From Allocoleopsis franciscana PCC 7113 (GTDB taxonomy: Bacteria; Cyanobacteriota; Cyanobacteriia; Cyanobacteriales; Coleofasciculaceae), in contig NC_019738.1 of assembly GCF_000317515.1 (NCBI RefSeq), positions 6,660,001 through 6,724,000 on the forward strand: a DNA stretch of 64,000 nt. Reading direction: 5' to 3'. Under the pieces are notes generated by a model that worked only from the letters and a program-made list of their open reading frames with translations, did not search any database and was not told the origin of the DNA. This document shows, one piece after another, positions 17,078 through 24,953 of this stretch; within the stretch, counting starts at the first letter, position 1, and each line of letters begins with the position of its first letter. Position numbers and translations under genes: made by a program.

Positions 17078-17989
17078 CTAGCTAGAACTCAAAATTTCTG
17101 CCAAAGCTTCCTTGACGATGGGATATTGATATTTAAAACCATAGCTAATGGTTCTTTTGGGAAGTACCTGTTGACCTTCTAAAACAACTTTAGCCCCTTC
17201 GCCCAGCAGCGCTTCTAGGGCGAAACTAGGCACTGGCAACCAGGAAGGACGATGGAGAACATCCCCCAGCTTCTCAGAGAGTTCTGACATCCGGACGGGA
17301 TTGGGTGCAGTGGCATTGAAAACACCCTCCATGTCAGATCGGTTTAAAGCTTCCATAATCAAGTTGACAAGGTCTTCCCGGTGAATCCAAGCAAACCACT
17401 GCTGACCTGTACCAATGGGGCCACCCGCAAAGAATTGGAATGGGGGTATCATTTTGGCAAGTGCGCCACCATCTCCTAGGACAATCCCAAACCGGAGAAT
17501 CACCAGTCGGACACCGGCCTCTTTCACCTTCTGGGCTTCGGCTTCCCAAGCTTGACAGACTTCGGCGAGAAAATCGTTACCCGCAGGACTGGTTTCGTCA
17601 AAGGTAGCGGTTTCGCTTGTTCCGTAGTAGCCGATCGCAGAAGCGTTCACTAAGACTTGTGGCTTGGGATTCGCTTGAGCAATGGCTTCTACTATTTTTT
17701 GCGTGCCCAACTTGCGGCTGTTGAGAATCTCCTGTTTGTGCTGCGGTGTCCACCGACTCTCTGCGATCGGTTCTCCAGCGAGATGTACTACAGCATCACA
17801 ACCTGCGATCGCTTTTTGCCAGTCACCGGATTCAGTCGGCGTATAGGCTACAACTTCCAAATTGGGGAACTTGCGTAACGCCGCTTCCCGATTGCGGGTG
17901 AATATAAGCGGCTGATGTCCTTGTGCCTGGAGTTGCTCCACAAGGCGACTGCCCACAAATCCAGTTGCTCCAGTAATTGCTACTTTCAT
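17078..17989 (-). CDS. TIGR01777 family NAD(P)-dependent epimerase (SulA/GC1-like)
   Basis: A 303-residue SDR-type protein: Rossmann motif [12 protein letters not shown] at residues 4-15, [18 protein letters not shown], the YYG of [12 protein letters not shown] near the catalytic position, [24 protein letters not shown], and a C-terminal DUF1731-like segment ([33 protein letters not shown] pattern, residues 245-280). In cyanobacteria and plants this family includes the SulA/GIANT CHLOROPLAST 1 proteins linked to cell or plastid division; the substrate is unknown. It is probably soluble or peripherally membrane-bound. It is monocistronic, between murA and cruP. Confidence 0.85.
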   Translation of the reverse strand: MKVAITGATGFVGSRLVEQLQAQGHQPLIFTRNREAALRKFPNLEVVAYTPTESGDWQKAIAGCDAVVHLAGEPIAESRWTPQHKQEILNSRKLGTQKIVEAIAQANPKPQVLVNASAIGYYGTSETATFDETSPAGNDFLAEVCQAWEAEAQKVKEAGVRLVILRFGIVLGDGGALAKMIPPFQFFAGGPIGTGQQWFAWIHREDLVNLIMEALNRSDMEGVFNATAPNPVRMSELSEKLGDVLHRPSWLPVPSFALEALLGEGAKVVLEGQQVLPKRTISYGFKYQYPIVKEALAEILSSS

Positions 17990-18109
17990 GGTTTAGTGAT
18001 TGCTACTCTGTGTCGATTTCCCGGTTTCGCTGTAAGCCAGTATACAAAACTTAAAACCTCTACAGGAAATATTCTGTTCCGCCTATTTTTTAATGTTTAA
18101 GTTTCTCAC

Positions 18110-19651
18110 TCAATGGTCATTCCCAGACCCATAGCGCCATGATTCAATCCAACGGCGGCAGTAATATTGAGGAATTGGTGGTAGTGTTTTTACAGAGCCA
18201 CTGATGAGCGGCCCTAACGGATATAAGCCGGTATAGATGGCTAGATTAATGTAATGAATCAGCCAATCTAAAAGTGTTATCAGGCCGACTTGAGGAATCA
18301 CAGGCAATACAAGTCCCGGTTTAGTGAGTGACGTGACTAATAATGTTTTGGATAGTCCTGAAAATTGGACAACGTCTTGTAAGAAGGGGCGCAGTACATC
18401 GTCTCCTAGCTGTTCCATTGCCTGAAAGACGCCGGTGAGAAGTTGGTTAATTTGATTGGGAGGTAACTGTTGGTTGATCCCAACGCTCATCGCTCGTTGA
18501 AATAACCAGGTGACGGCGATATTCGGTTGATAAGGCTGTAACTGTTTTAAGGCATTTTGGGTTAAAGCATCATATTCCAGGGCTTCATGGATTCCTTCCG
18601 TCAGGCGCTTGAGATGTCTCACCATGGAGCCAAACCCACCAAAACTTACAGGAGATTGACCCCCACTGCTATCACCCACGGGTAAAATTCGGCTCCATGG
18701 CAGACGAATCGGCGAGTCACGGTAGGCAGGAAAGAAGCCAAACAGCACCCGTTTAAAATCAAGTTGGGATAATTCGACAGCTTGGTATTCTGGCAACAGG
18801 CGCAGGTATTCCTCGAATAAAAACTCCAAACTGGGGCGTTCTGGGTGAGCATCCAGATAGGTGAATAAATAAGTGGTTCTACCATCCCGTGCCGGAAATG
18901 CTTCCCAAAAATATTGGCATTGATTTTGGATGGGTGTAAAAGAAACGATTAAATCGCCTGTTTCATTTTGAGGAAAGCCTTGAGCGCAACTACCAACAAC
19001 TAAGCAGACGCCTTCTGGTTTTTCGCCTTGTCGTGCTTGTTTGATAATGGGCGAAAAATGTCCCATCGCGTCGATGAGCAACCGTGTTTTTAATCCACCT
19101 GCGGCATCAACAAAAACCCCATCGGGATGAACGACAGCACCCTCGAACGATGTCTTTTCAAACAGTTGTCCCCCTGCTTCTATAAATTTTGACTTGAGGG
19201 TATCGAGGAGAAAAATTGGGTCAACTCCTATGTTGAGAACATCCCGTATCCAGAAATCGGGGCCTTGGTGAAAGCTGATGCGAGCCGGGTTATATTCGGT
19301 TGCGATCGCTTGTTCTAATTCCGCTTGAGAAAGTAGCTCAAGTTCTAAAAATATTTCTAATTCTTTGCGAGAAATATTCCACTCCTGTTCCCTACCCCGC
19401 AAAATTCCTCGTTCAATTAAAGCCACTCTCCAACCTCGTTTTTGCAGGGCTGCGCCGATTAAAATGCCTAATGTGCCACCACAGATAACCACATCCCAAT
19501 CCACGGTTCCTAAAGCCTCTTGGCTTTCTTTGACCACAAAGGGAATGGGGGCTGTGTCGTCCCGCAACGCTTGCCAAGCTTGATCTGCACTCCGAAGGCG
19601 TTCTAGAAGATTGCCGGGTAGCTGAGAGAGAATTTGTTCGGTTTGGCTCAT
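18110..19651 (-). CDS. cruP: CruP, lycopene cyclase-like FAD-dependent oxidoreductase
   Basis: A 513-residue flavoprotein. The dinucleotide-binding motif is VVICGGTLGILIGAAL (residues about 54-70), followed by ERGILRGREQEWNISRKEL, the signature stretch of the CruA/CruP family, NIGVDPIFLLDTL, LLIDAMGHFSPI and the late FAD contact LPVGDSSGGQSPVSFGGFG. The helical C-terminal 150 residues end with a hydrophobic segment, suggesting membrane association. CruP is a paralogue of lycopene cyclase CruA found in cyanobacteria and plants; the plant protein is connected with limiting carotenoid oxidation under stress. I prefer CruP to CruA because of the N-terminal extension and the GTVDWDVVICGG start. 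It has no operon partner. Confidence 0.82.
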   Translation of the reverse strand: MSQTEQILSQLPGNLLERLRSADQAWQALRDDTAPIPFVVKESQEALGTVDWDVVICGGTLGILIGAALQKRGWRVALIERGILRGREQEWNISRKELEIFLELELLSQAELEQAIATEYNPARISFHQGPDFWIRDVLNIGVDPIFLLDTLKSKFIEAGGQLFEKTSFEGAVVHPDGVFVDAAGGLKTRLLIDAMGHFSPIIKQARQGEKPEGVCLVVGSCAQGFPQNETGDLIVSFTPIQNQCQYFWEAFPARDGRTTYLFTYLDAHPERPSLEFLFEEYLRLLPEYQAVELSQLDFKRVLFGFFPAYRDSPIRLPWSRILPVGDSSGGQSPVSFGGFGSMVRHLKRLTEGIHEALEYDALTQNALKQLQPYQPNIAVTWLFQRAMSVGINQQLPPNQINQLLTGVFQAMEQLGDDVLRPFLQDVVQFSGLSKTLLVTSLTKPGLVLPVIPQVGLITLLDWLIHYINLAIYTGLYPLGPLISGSVKTLPPIPQYYCRRWIESWRYGSGNDH

Positions 19652-19727
19652 GGCTGTCTCTTTTGGCGGGGATGCTCCCTTTTCATCCTAATGGGCTGGA
19701 GCCTGGGGGAGGAAGCCGAACGAGTGA

Positions 19728-19765
19728 ACTCGCGGCTATACAAACAAAGCCTGCCTACGCAGGCT
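19728..19765 (+). repeat. Dispersed palindromic repeat, copy 1
   Basis: GAACGAGTGAACTCGC followed by GGCTATACAAACAAAG and a perfect hairpin AGCCTGC-CTAC-GCAGGCT (19748-19765). Nearly the same block occurs at 21741-21792, in reverse at 22352-22392, and in a diverged form at 34273-34317. Confidence 0.75.
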
Positions 19766-19789
19766 GGAGAGCTCAACAGCAGAGTTGAA

Positions 19790-19837
19790 TCACCTCAGTA
19801 TTAATGCTGAGACAATTCAGTATTAATACTGAGGTGA
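19790..19837. repeat. Long near-perfect hairpin upstream of exported-protein operon
   Basis: TCACCTCAGTATTAAT (19790-19805) pairs perfectly with ATTAATACTGAGGTGA (19822-19837), and CTGA/TCAG extends the stem inward past one G-T wobble to 21 bp, with the 6-base loop GACAAT. TTGACA follows at 19852. It could be an operator, a miniature mobile element or a transcript hairpin. Confidence 0.7.
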
Positions 19838-19939
19838 GTACTCAAAAAACATTGACATACTCTTAAGAATGGGCTTGCAGTTTTGGGTGTCTACACAAGG
19901 AAGGTTATCAGCAAGCCGATTTAAGCTTTGAGAGGTGAA

Positions 19940-20506
19940 ATGAATATAGGTAGAGTTATCTCTAGTTTAGTTGTAGCAGCAGTCTTAATCGCTACAGCAA
20001 TTGACGCACAGGCTCAAAAGGCTCCAAACCGCCGTTCATCTGGAGTTGCTTCTCTAGGTGAGATGGGATGTCGGAGGATAGGAGGTATGGGTGGGTACAG
20101 AACTATAAATGAAGATATCCCTATAGGCCGTGAAATCTTTAGAGCTGTTGCTTATCTAGGCGACGGGAGTTTTTTGGGAACAGGAATTGATAGGGATCAT
20201 CCTACCAAAGTTGCTTGTCGGCTTGCACCCGTGAACGCAGCTCCTCAATTTAAAACCTTAACCCTTTCGTTTGGACTTAGGGAAGATAGTTCCGCTCTTG
20301 ATGGTTCTGTAATCGTTCGCCTATCAGTCTACAAAGACGGTAACTTTTACGGCGAGCAAACTGTCAGTAGAGGCGATAAAATTCGCTGGCCTATAGATGT
20401 TAGAAATACTCGTAGTCTCGCTTTAGAAACTGAATGTGTCCGACCACGAAAAAACTCTGATAGTTGTCCCCTTATTTGGGTTGTTGAAGATATTTTAAGG
20501 AAATAA
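19940..20506 (+). CDS. Exported protein of unknown function, NPCBM-like fold suspected
   Basis: 188 residues from the ATG at 19940, which has GAGAGGTGA upstream (an in-frame TTG at 19928 would overlap that site). Residues 1-25 form a Sec signal peptide ending AQAQ. The mature protein has four cysteines (GCRR, ACRL, ECVR, SCPL), consistent with an oxidised extracytoplasmic domain. The second half reads like a carbohydrate-binding jelly roll of the NPCBM type: a strand pattern LTLSFGLRED, IVRLSVYKDGNFYGEQTVSRG, then RSLALETEC and IWVVEDIL. This is a pattern impression, not an assignment. It is the first gene of a three-gene unit; the next starts 4 bases after its stop. Confidence 0.7.
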   Translation: MNIGRVISSLVVAAVLIATAIDAQAQKAPNRRSSGVASLGEMGCRRIGGMGGYRTINEDIPIGREIFRAVAYLGDGSFLGTGIDRDHPTKVACRLAPVNAAPQFKTLTLSFGLREDSSALDGSVIVRLSVYKDGNFYGEQTVSRGDKIRWPIDVRNTRSLALETECVRPRKNSDSCPLIWVVEDILRK

Positions 20507-20510
20507 ATCG

Positions 20511-21206
20511 ATGAAGCGCAGAGACTTTATTCAGTATGGTGCCTTGGGTAGTGCTTCCTTTGTTGTTAATCTCGGTCTACACAATCCTAAGCCAGCAGAT
20601 GCTTTTTTGTTTCTCCTGCTGAGGGGCGCACTCATGGATGCAGCCTTTGGGGCTTTACTTCAAGGTGCTTTTGCTCTAGCCCGTCATGCTTGGGGAAGGC
20701 GCAGCCAAGAATGGTATGACAGAAGGTTAGAGGCTCAATTGGCTCAAAGTAAATTTATCGGCAATAGTTTTACTAATGTTGCTGTAGCAGAAGTTAATAG
20801 CTTTCAGTATTCTGTTGTTTTGGCGGCTGAACGTAGTGAGCAACTGGGTAAAAATATTGCTTTCGGCTTTCCCCAAATGCGGGACAGTGAACCGAGTGTT
20901 GCATCCTTTGCTGGGCCTTCCGCTATTGGTATGGCTATTGCAGCCCAATATATGCGGGAAAATCAAAGGATGAGTCATCAAGAAGTACAAGCAGCAATTC
21001 TGCCAACCTATCAAGACTATAACGATTTTACGTCTTGGTCGAAGCCCACAAGCTATACAGCTTATTCCAATATTGCTGGACAAGATGGCGTTTTGATTGA
21101 ATATCGCCTTGTCAAACCAGGTAAGGGAGGTCATGGAATTATTGATGTTGTTGTTAACGCCAATCGTCGGATTGAGATTCCATCAATTCAGGTTAAATAC
21201 GCTTAA
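20511..21206 (+). CDS. Tat-exported protein of unknown function
   Basis: 231 residues beginning MKRRDFIQYGALGSASFVV, a twin-arginine signal with a hydrophobic core and a cleavage-like PADA near residue 31. The mature N-terminus is hydrophobic/helical (LLLRGALMDAAFGALLQGAFALARHAW), and the C-terminal 60 residues look like beta strands (YTAYSNIAGQDGVLIEYRLV, GIIDVVVNANRRIEIP). I recognise no family. Export in folded form by Tat implies cytoplasmic folding or a cofactor. It is tightly coupled to the gene before it (4 bases) and followed after about 27 bases by the third exported protein, so the three are likely one operon. Confidence 0.7.
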   Translation: MKRRDFIQYGALGSASFVVNLGLHNPKPADAFLFLLLRGALMDAAFGALLQGAFALARHAWGRRSQEWYDRRLEAQLAQSKFIGNSFTNVAVAEVNSFQYSVVLAAERSEQLGKNIAFGFPQMRDSEPSVASFAGPSAIGMAIAAQYMRENQRMSHQEVQAAILPTYQDYNDFTSWSKPTSYTAYSNIAGQDGVLIEYRLVKPGKGGHGIIDVVVNANRRIEIPSIQVKYA

Positions 21207-21233
21207 TTTTTTCATATATTGATAGGATTTTAT

Positions 21234-21719
21234 ATGTTTAATCGATGGTTAACTCTATCAATTGCATTAATAATTGTACTCTCAGTTTTTGGAGAATCTA
21301 GTGAGGCTTATACGCAGCAAGGACAACGAGATATTTTGCCTTTGCCGCTAAATTCACAGATAGCCAAAAGACCACGCATTCGATTACCGCGAAGAAGAGG
21401 GTCGCAAATCCGTAACCCACGCAATGTTATTAACCTTAATTTGAATGGCAGAAGGTATAATCCAATACCCAAGCATCAAGGTGGTGGTGCGGGAACACTT
21501 ATGGATCTCGATGAGCAAACAGCTCAGAGAGTTCTAAAGCGGGGCTTTCCTTTGGGTACCAGAGTGTACAGTTATCACAACAGACGGTTCTATAGATTTG
21601 ACTACGAGAATCGCACAGATAACGCCAACAATGGTTTTTTTCATGGATATCCTGTCGAGATGAATCAAGTTCCCGCAAACATTAGGAAATTGATGAAAAA
21701 ATCAGGAATACTCGATTGA
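21234..21719 (+). CDS. Exported protein with polymorphic-toxin-like C-terminal domain
   Basis: 161 residues from the ATG at 21234 (AGGA 7 bases upstream; a TTG at 21219 is less likely). Residues 1-25 are a signal peptide ending in SSEA. A basic proline/arginine-rich linker (about 30-75) leads to a C-terminal domain: RRYNPIPKHQGGGAGTLMDL, then TAQRVLKRG, RVYSYHNRRFYRFDYE, FHGYPV and VPANIRKL. This order (PHPKH-G-G-MDL, AQ-VL, Y-Y-GK-Y-F, GWHGYP, EVP) is one I recall from C-terminal domains of Rhs/CDI-type polymorphic toxins and related secreted proteins, where the histidines are thought catalytic. Here the domain stands alone behind its own signal peptide, and no immunity gene is recognisable. 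The assignment is an inference. Confidence 0.65.
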   Translation: MFNRWLTLSIALIIVLSVFGESSEAYTQQGQRDILPLPLNSQIAKRPRIRLPRRRGSQIRNPRNVINLNLNGRRYNPIPKHQGGGAGTLMDLDEQTAQRVLKRGFPLGTRVYSYHNRRFYRFDYENRTDNANNGFFHGYPVEMNQVPANIRKLMKKSGILD

Positions 21720-21740
21720 GCTATCATCTTGTACCAGACA

Positions 21741-21877
21741 AGCCGAACGAGTGAACTCGCGACTATACAAACGAAGCCTGCCTACGCAGGCTGAATAATT
21801 GTAGCCCGCGTAGAGCCGGAGCTTTAGTGAGGACTTTGCTCGTATAGCCCCACTCTTCAGGGTGCGGGTTTTCTTTA
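21741..21877 (+). repeat. Dispersed palindromic repeats, copy 2, upstream of Y1 transposase
   Basis: A first block matches copy 1 (GAACGAGTGAACTCGC, then a hairpin AGCCTGC-CTAC-GCAGGCT at 21775-21792). A second block ends in a hairpin with a bulged C, CCCCACTCTTCAGGGTGCGG (21848-21867), in a 40-base segment repeated directly at 22372-22411. Confidence 0.75.
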
Positions 21878-21887
21878 CAAGAGGGAC

Positions 21888-22295
21888 ATGCATCGAAATT
21901 TTACACAGTTGTACCTTCACCTAGTTTGGGGAACTTGGGATAGATTACCCTTAGTAACACCAGACATTCAGGAAGTCATTTATGCCGCAATTGTTAAGCA
22001 ATGTAGCCAATTAGAATGCACAGTAATTACCATTAGCGGTATGACAGAACACGTTCACCTATTAACTGGTTTTCCGCCCAAGTTGACTATATCCGAACTC
22101 GTCGGCAAAGTTAAAGGCAACTCTTCCCATCTAGTCAGCTCTGAAATCAAACCAGGAGAATTTTTCAAATGGCAAGGTGGCTATGGCGCATTTACAGTCA
22201 GTGGCAATCAAATTGATCAAATCGCTGATTACATTCGTAACCAAGCGCAGCACCATCGCCAAAAATCCCTCATCTCCGACTGGGAACTCAGCTAA
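21888..22295 (+). CDS. tnpA: IS200/REP-type Y1 (HUH) transposase
   Basis: A 135-residue single-domain transposase. The HUH motif is HVHLL (EHVHLLTGF, residues about 49-57) and the nucleophilic tyrosine is in IADYIRNQAQHH (about residue 114). The opening LYLHLVWGTWDRLPLVT is the classic first strand of the family. It cuts and joins single-stranded DNA at hairpins. It is flanked on both sides by direct copies of a bulged hairpin rather than by distinct left and right ends, which recalls REP-associated transposases (RAYTs) more than a canonical IS200, although the protein is as short as IS200 TnpA. The frame is intact and probably functional. Confidence 0.85.
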   Translation: MHRNFTQLYLHLVWGTWDRLPLVTPDIQEVIYAAIVKQCSQLECTVITISGMTEHVHLLTGFPPKLTISELVGKVKGNSSHLVSSEIKPGEFFKWQGGYGAFTVSGNQIDQIADYIRNQAQHHRQKSLISDWELS

Positions 22296-22351
22296 GGAGC
22301 GCCCTTTTAACGTCAAGCTTTCTCCCCCTGGCTGATAAACTTGCTAATTCT

Positions 22352-22411
22352 AGCCTGCGTAGGCAGGCTTCGTTCGTATAGCCCCACCCTTCAGGGTGCG
22401 GGCATTCTTTA
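22352..22411 (-). repeat. Dispersed palindromic repeats, copy 3, downstream of Y1 transposase
   Basis: A hairpin AGCCTGC-GTAG-GCAGGCT (22352-22369) plus CTTCGTTCGTATAGCC is the reverse of the copy 1 block. It overlaps a direct copy of the 40-base bulged-hairpin segment (22372-22411) found upstream of the transposase. Confidence 0.75.
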
Positions 22412-22417
22412 TCCCCT

Positions 22418-23503
22418 TCACAACGGCAGATTGATGTAAAAAGTCGTTCCTTCCTGGCAACTGGACTCAAAAGAAATCTGCCCCCCATGAGCATCAATAA
22501 TCGATTTGGCGATCGCGGTTCCCAATCCCGTGCCACTATGTTTCCCATAGGTGACAAATGCCTCAAATAAGCGGTCTTTAATCGCTTCTGGAATGCCTGG
22601 GCCGTTATCGCGAATCTTGATATTTACGCCTGACTCGTTCACCCAAGCGGTCAGTTCCACACGCCCCCCACAGCCCTTAAACGCCTCAACCGCATTCCCC
22701 ACCAAATTTTGTACAACACGCAAGAGTTTGTTTTCATCAACATTCACGACTACGTCTGCTGCTTGAATCACAAACTCAACCTGTGCCTCGTGGAAGTAAA
22801 CACGATTGAGTTTTTCAAAAAGCTGCAATACCACAGCAAGGTTAATTGGCTGTTTATTTAATACGGAATTGCCCCGCACAAATTCCAAGAATTCTTCTGC
22901 CATGGCTGACATTCGATGAGCCTGGGCTTGAATCAAATAGCACCATTCAACGGTCTCTTCATCTGAGTGAAGCTCTTGAATCATGCCACTAGCTAGATTA
23001 ATCCCACTCAAAGGACTTTTAAAATCATGGATAACCGTGTTCAGCATCTCCCCAAGCAGAACCATTTTTTCTTTGTGAACCACTTGTTTCACATATTCGT
23101 CTGTGGAGTCCCTGAGACGTTGAATCATGTAACTAAATAACTTAATGGCTACACTGCCTTTTGTGTTTTCCAAGATTTGCATCAGACCATTACCTGGAAT
23201 CTTGGCTAAAGTGGCCTCTTGACAAGCAATGGCTTGAGTGCTTCGGGGTTGTCCATCCAAAATTCCAAGTTCCCCGAAAAAACCATTCGGCAGAGCTTTG
23301 GTTAGGGTTTGATAGTGATTAGGGCTGATTCGTTTTCTAAACTCCACTTGACCGGCTAAAACCAGGTACAAGAAATCGGCGGGATCGCCTTCATCAAAAA
23401 TCAGGGTCTGATCAGGTAAGTCTTCGACAATCGCTATGCGGCATAGTTCTGAAGCTTGTTCAGGCTCAAAAAAGGATATAAATTTATGCGATTTCAGTTC
23501 CAT
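22418..23503 (-). CDS. Cyclic-nucleotide-binding-domain sensor histidine kinase
   Basis: A 361-residue soluble kinase. Residues 10-130 form a cNMP-binding fold with a phosphate-binding cassette (FGELGILDGQPRSTQA, residues 76-91, with the ligand arginine R87). A short coiled linker (DEYVKQVVHKEKMVLLGEM) leads to the phosphoacceptor H159 in VIHDFKSPLSG. The ATPase has NLVGNAVEAFKG, RDNGPGIP and GTGLGTAIA. The family phosphorylates a partner response regulator, possibly gated by cAMP or cGMP; whether the pocket binds a nucleotide is untested. No response regulator gene is adjacent, so its partner is elsewhere. The upstream neighbour is the ketoacyl synthase on the same strand. Confidence 0.87.
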   Translation of the reverse strand: MELKSHKFISFFEPEQASELCRIAIVEDLPDQTLIFDEGDPADFLYLVLAGQVEFRKRISPNHYQTLTKALPNGFFGELGILDGQPRSTQAIACQEATLAKIPGNGLMQILENTKGSVAIKLFSYMIQRLRDSTDEYVKQVVHKEKMVLLGEMLNTVIHDFKSPLSGINLASGMIQELHSDEETVEWCYLIQAQAHRMSAMAEEFLEFVRGNSVLNKQPINLAVVLQLFEKLNRVYFHEAQVEFVIQAADVVVNVDENKLLRVVQNLVGNAVEAFKGCGGRVELTAWVNESGVNIKIRDNGPGIPEAIKDRLFEAFVTYGKHSGTGLGTAIAKSIIDAHGGQISFESSCQEGTTFYINLPL

Positions 23504-23585
23504 AGGAGAGAAAACTGCATCGTTAGTCTCACAAATTGCTTGATTTTAGCTTGACATCTGTCGCTCGTCTAAAGATTGCGATGGC

Positions 23586-24839
23586 TCACGTTGATGCCTG
23601 AGCCAAAGCTAGCACCGCATTCTGACCGCCAAATCCAAAACTTAAACATAGCACCTGCCGAATCTGGCTTGGGCGAGGTGTGTTTACGAAATCTAACTCA
23701 AAATCGGGTTCCGTCAACCCCACACAAGGGGGTAAAAGTTGATGCTCTAAGGCTTTCAAACAAAAAGCCACGCCTAAGGCTCCAGATGCCCCCAGAGTAT
23801 GACCTGTTGCTCCTTTGGTCGAACTAACCGGAACCTGCCTTGTAAACACCCTCTGAATCAACTCAGCTTCGTTGTAGTCGTTGAGTTGGGTAGCGGTACC
23901 ATGAGCGTGAATGTAGTCAATATCCGATGAGGAAAGATGACTCCGTTCTAGACATTGCTGGACAGCGGCGATCGCACTGCGTCGATCTGGATTTGGGGCA
24001 CTGACATGATAAGCATCACTCGTCAAACCAAACCCCAATAACTTTCCATAAACTCGAGCACCTCGATGGATGACCAAGTCGGCTGACTCTAAGACTAAGA
24101 CAGCCGCTCCTTCTCCTAAGACTAAACCTTCCCGCCGCTGATCAAAAGGGTAAGCCCCTGTTTGAGCCAGAGCACCCATTTTATCGAATCCGGTCAGAGT
24201 GAGTGGAGTGATGGGAGCTTCAACTGCACCCGCAATAACTCGTTGACATTGACCGGTCTGGATCAGTTCCATGCCTTGAGCGATCGCCCAGATTCCTGTC
24301 GCACAAGCCGCCATCGGTGCAAGCACCGGCCCTAGTGACCCAACTTGACGAGCGGCTGTAATCGCGGCGCTGTGCGGTAGCGTATCCAACCAATTGTCTA
24401 AGTTTAGGATTGGGGATGGGGAAGAAGACGTTGAAAGGGGAACACCCAGGAATGGGGAGAGTTCTTCAAACTCGCCATATCCCTTTGTTTCCCCAGTCAA
24501 TCTTTGAGTGTCCCCATCTTGTCTTCTCCCCAGTCTTTTGGCGAGTTGCTCCCATGATGCCTGACAGCTACGACTTGAGCCAATCACCACGCCACAGTCG
24601 GGCAATGGCAGAGGTAAATCAGCATCCTGAAGGGCATCTGCCACAACCTGCTGCGTGAGCGTTTTGAGGGACGTTACAGTTTGACCGATCAGCGCTAGGG
24701 GACGGGAGGGAAACTCTGGAAATAGTTGATGCTGCTGGATGCCAGATTTTCCATGGGTCAGATGCTGCCAGCTAGATTCCAGACTACCTAAAGCTGAGAG
24801 CAAACCGATGCCAGTAACGACTACCTCCACCGCAGCCAA
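23586..24839 (-). CDS. Beta-ketoacyl-ACP synthase (FabF-like) with in-frame insertion
   Basis: A 417-residue thiolase-fold condensing enzyme. The catalytic triad is complete: C179 in PMAACATGIWA, H313 in HAHGTATQLND and H347 in KGATGHTLGASG, with the C-terminal SFGFGGQNAVL. It elongates acyl-ACP with malonyl-ACP. It is probably a second KAS of cyanobacteria rather than the main FabF, being shorter around the N-terminal motifs. Residues about 104-146 are extra, low in complexity (SSSPSPI, EFEELS) and encoded by a G-rich/C-rich inverted-repeat segment, so they look like a repeat that inserted in frame on a surface loop. The start codon is TTG at 24839 or an in-frame GTG three codons on; there is no suitable ATG. 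Confidence 0.82.
   Translation of the reverse strand: MAAVEVVVTGIGLLSALGSLESSWQHLTHGKSGIQQHQLFPEFPSRPLALIGQTVTSLKTLTQQVVADALQDADLPLPLPDCGVVIGSSRSCQASWEQLAKRLGRRQDGDTQRLTGETKGYGEFEELSPFLGVPLSTSSSPSPILNLDNWLDTLPHSAAITAARQVGSLGPVLAPMAACATGIWAIAQGMELIQTGQCQRVIAGAVEAPITPLTLTGFDKMGALAQTGAYPFDQRREGLVLGEGAAVLVLESADLVIHRGARVYGKLLGFGLTSDAYHVSAPNPDRRSAIAAVQQCLERSHLSSSDIDYIHAHGTATQLNDYNEAELIQRVFTRQVPVSSTKGATGHTLGASGALGVAFCLKALEHQLLPPCVGLTEPDFELDFVNTPRPSQIRQVLCLSFGFGGQNAVLALAQAST
24402..24530. repeat. Repeat insertion inside ketoacyl synthase gene
   Basis: GGGGATGGGGAAGAAGAC near 24413-24430 and GTCTTCTCCCCAGTC near 24521-24535 form the ends of an imperfect inverted repeat, with GGGGA and TCCCC blocks in between. 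The length is a multiple of three and keeps the frame. Confidence 0.5.
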
Positions 24840-24953
24840 AGCTAATTGCTCCCAAGTGTTCCAGCAAACCTCATCAAGTCTAAACTATCGAGGGGATTTT
24901 CAGCCAACAGCTTTGAAGGGGTAGAGCGTAGAGTGTGGAGATGGGCGAACCCA

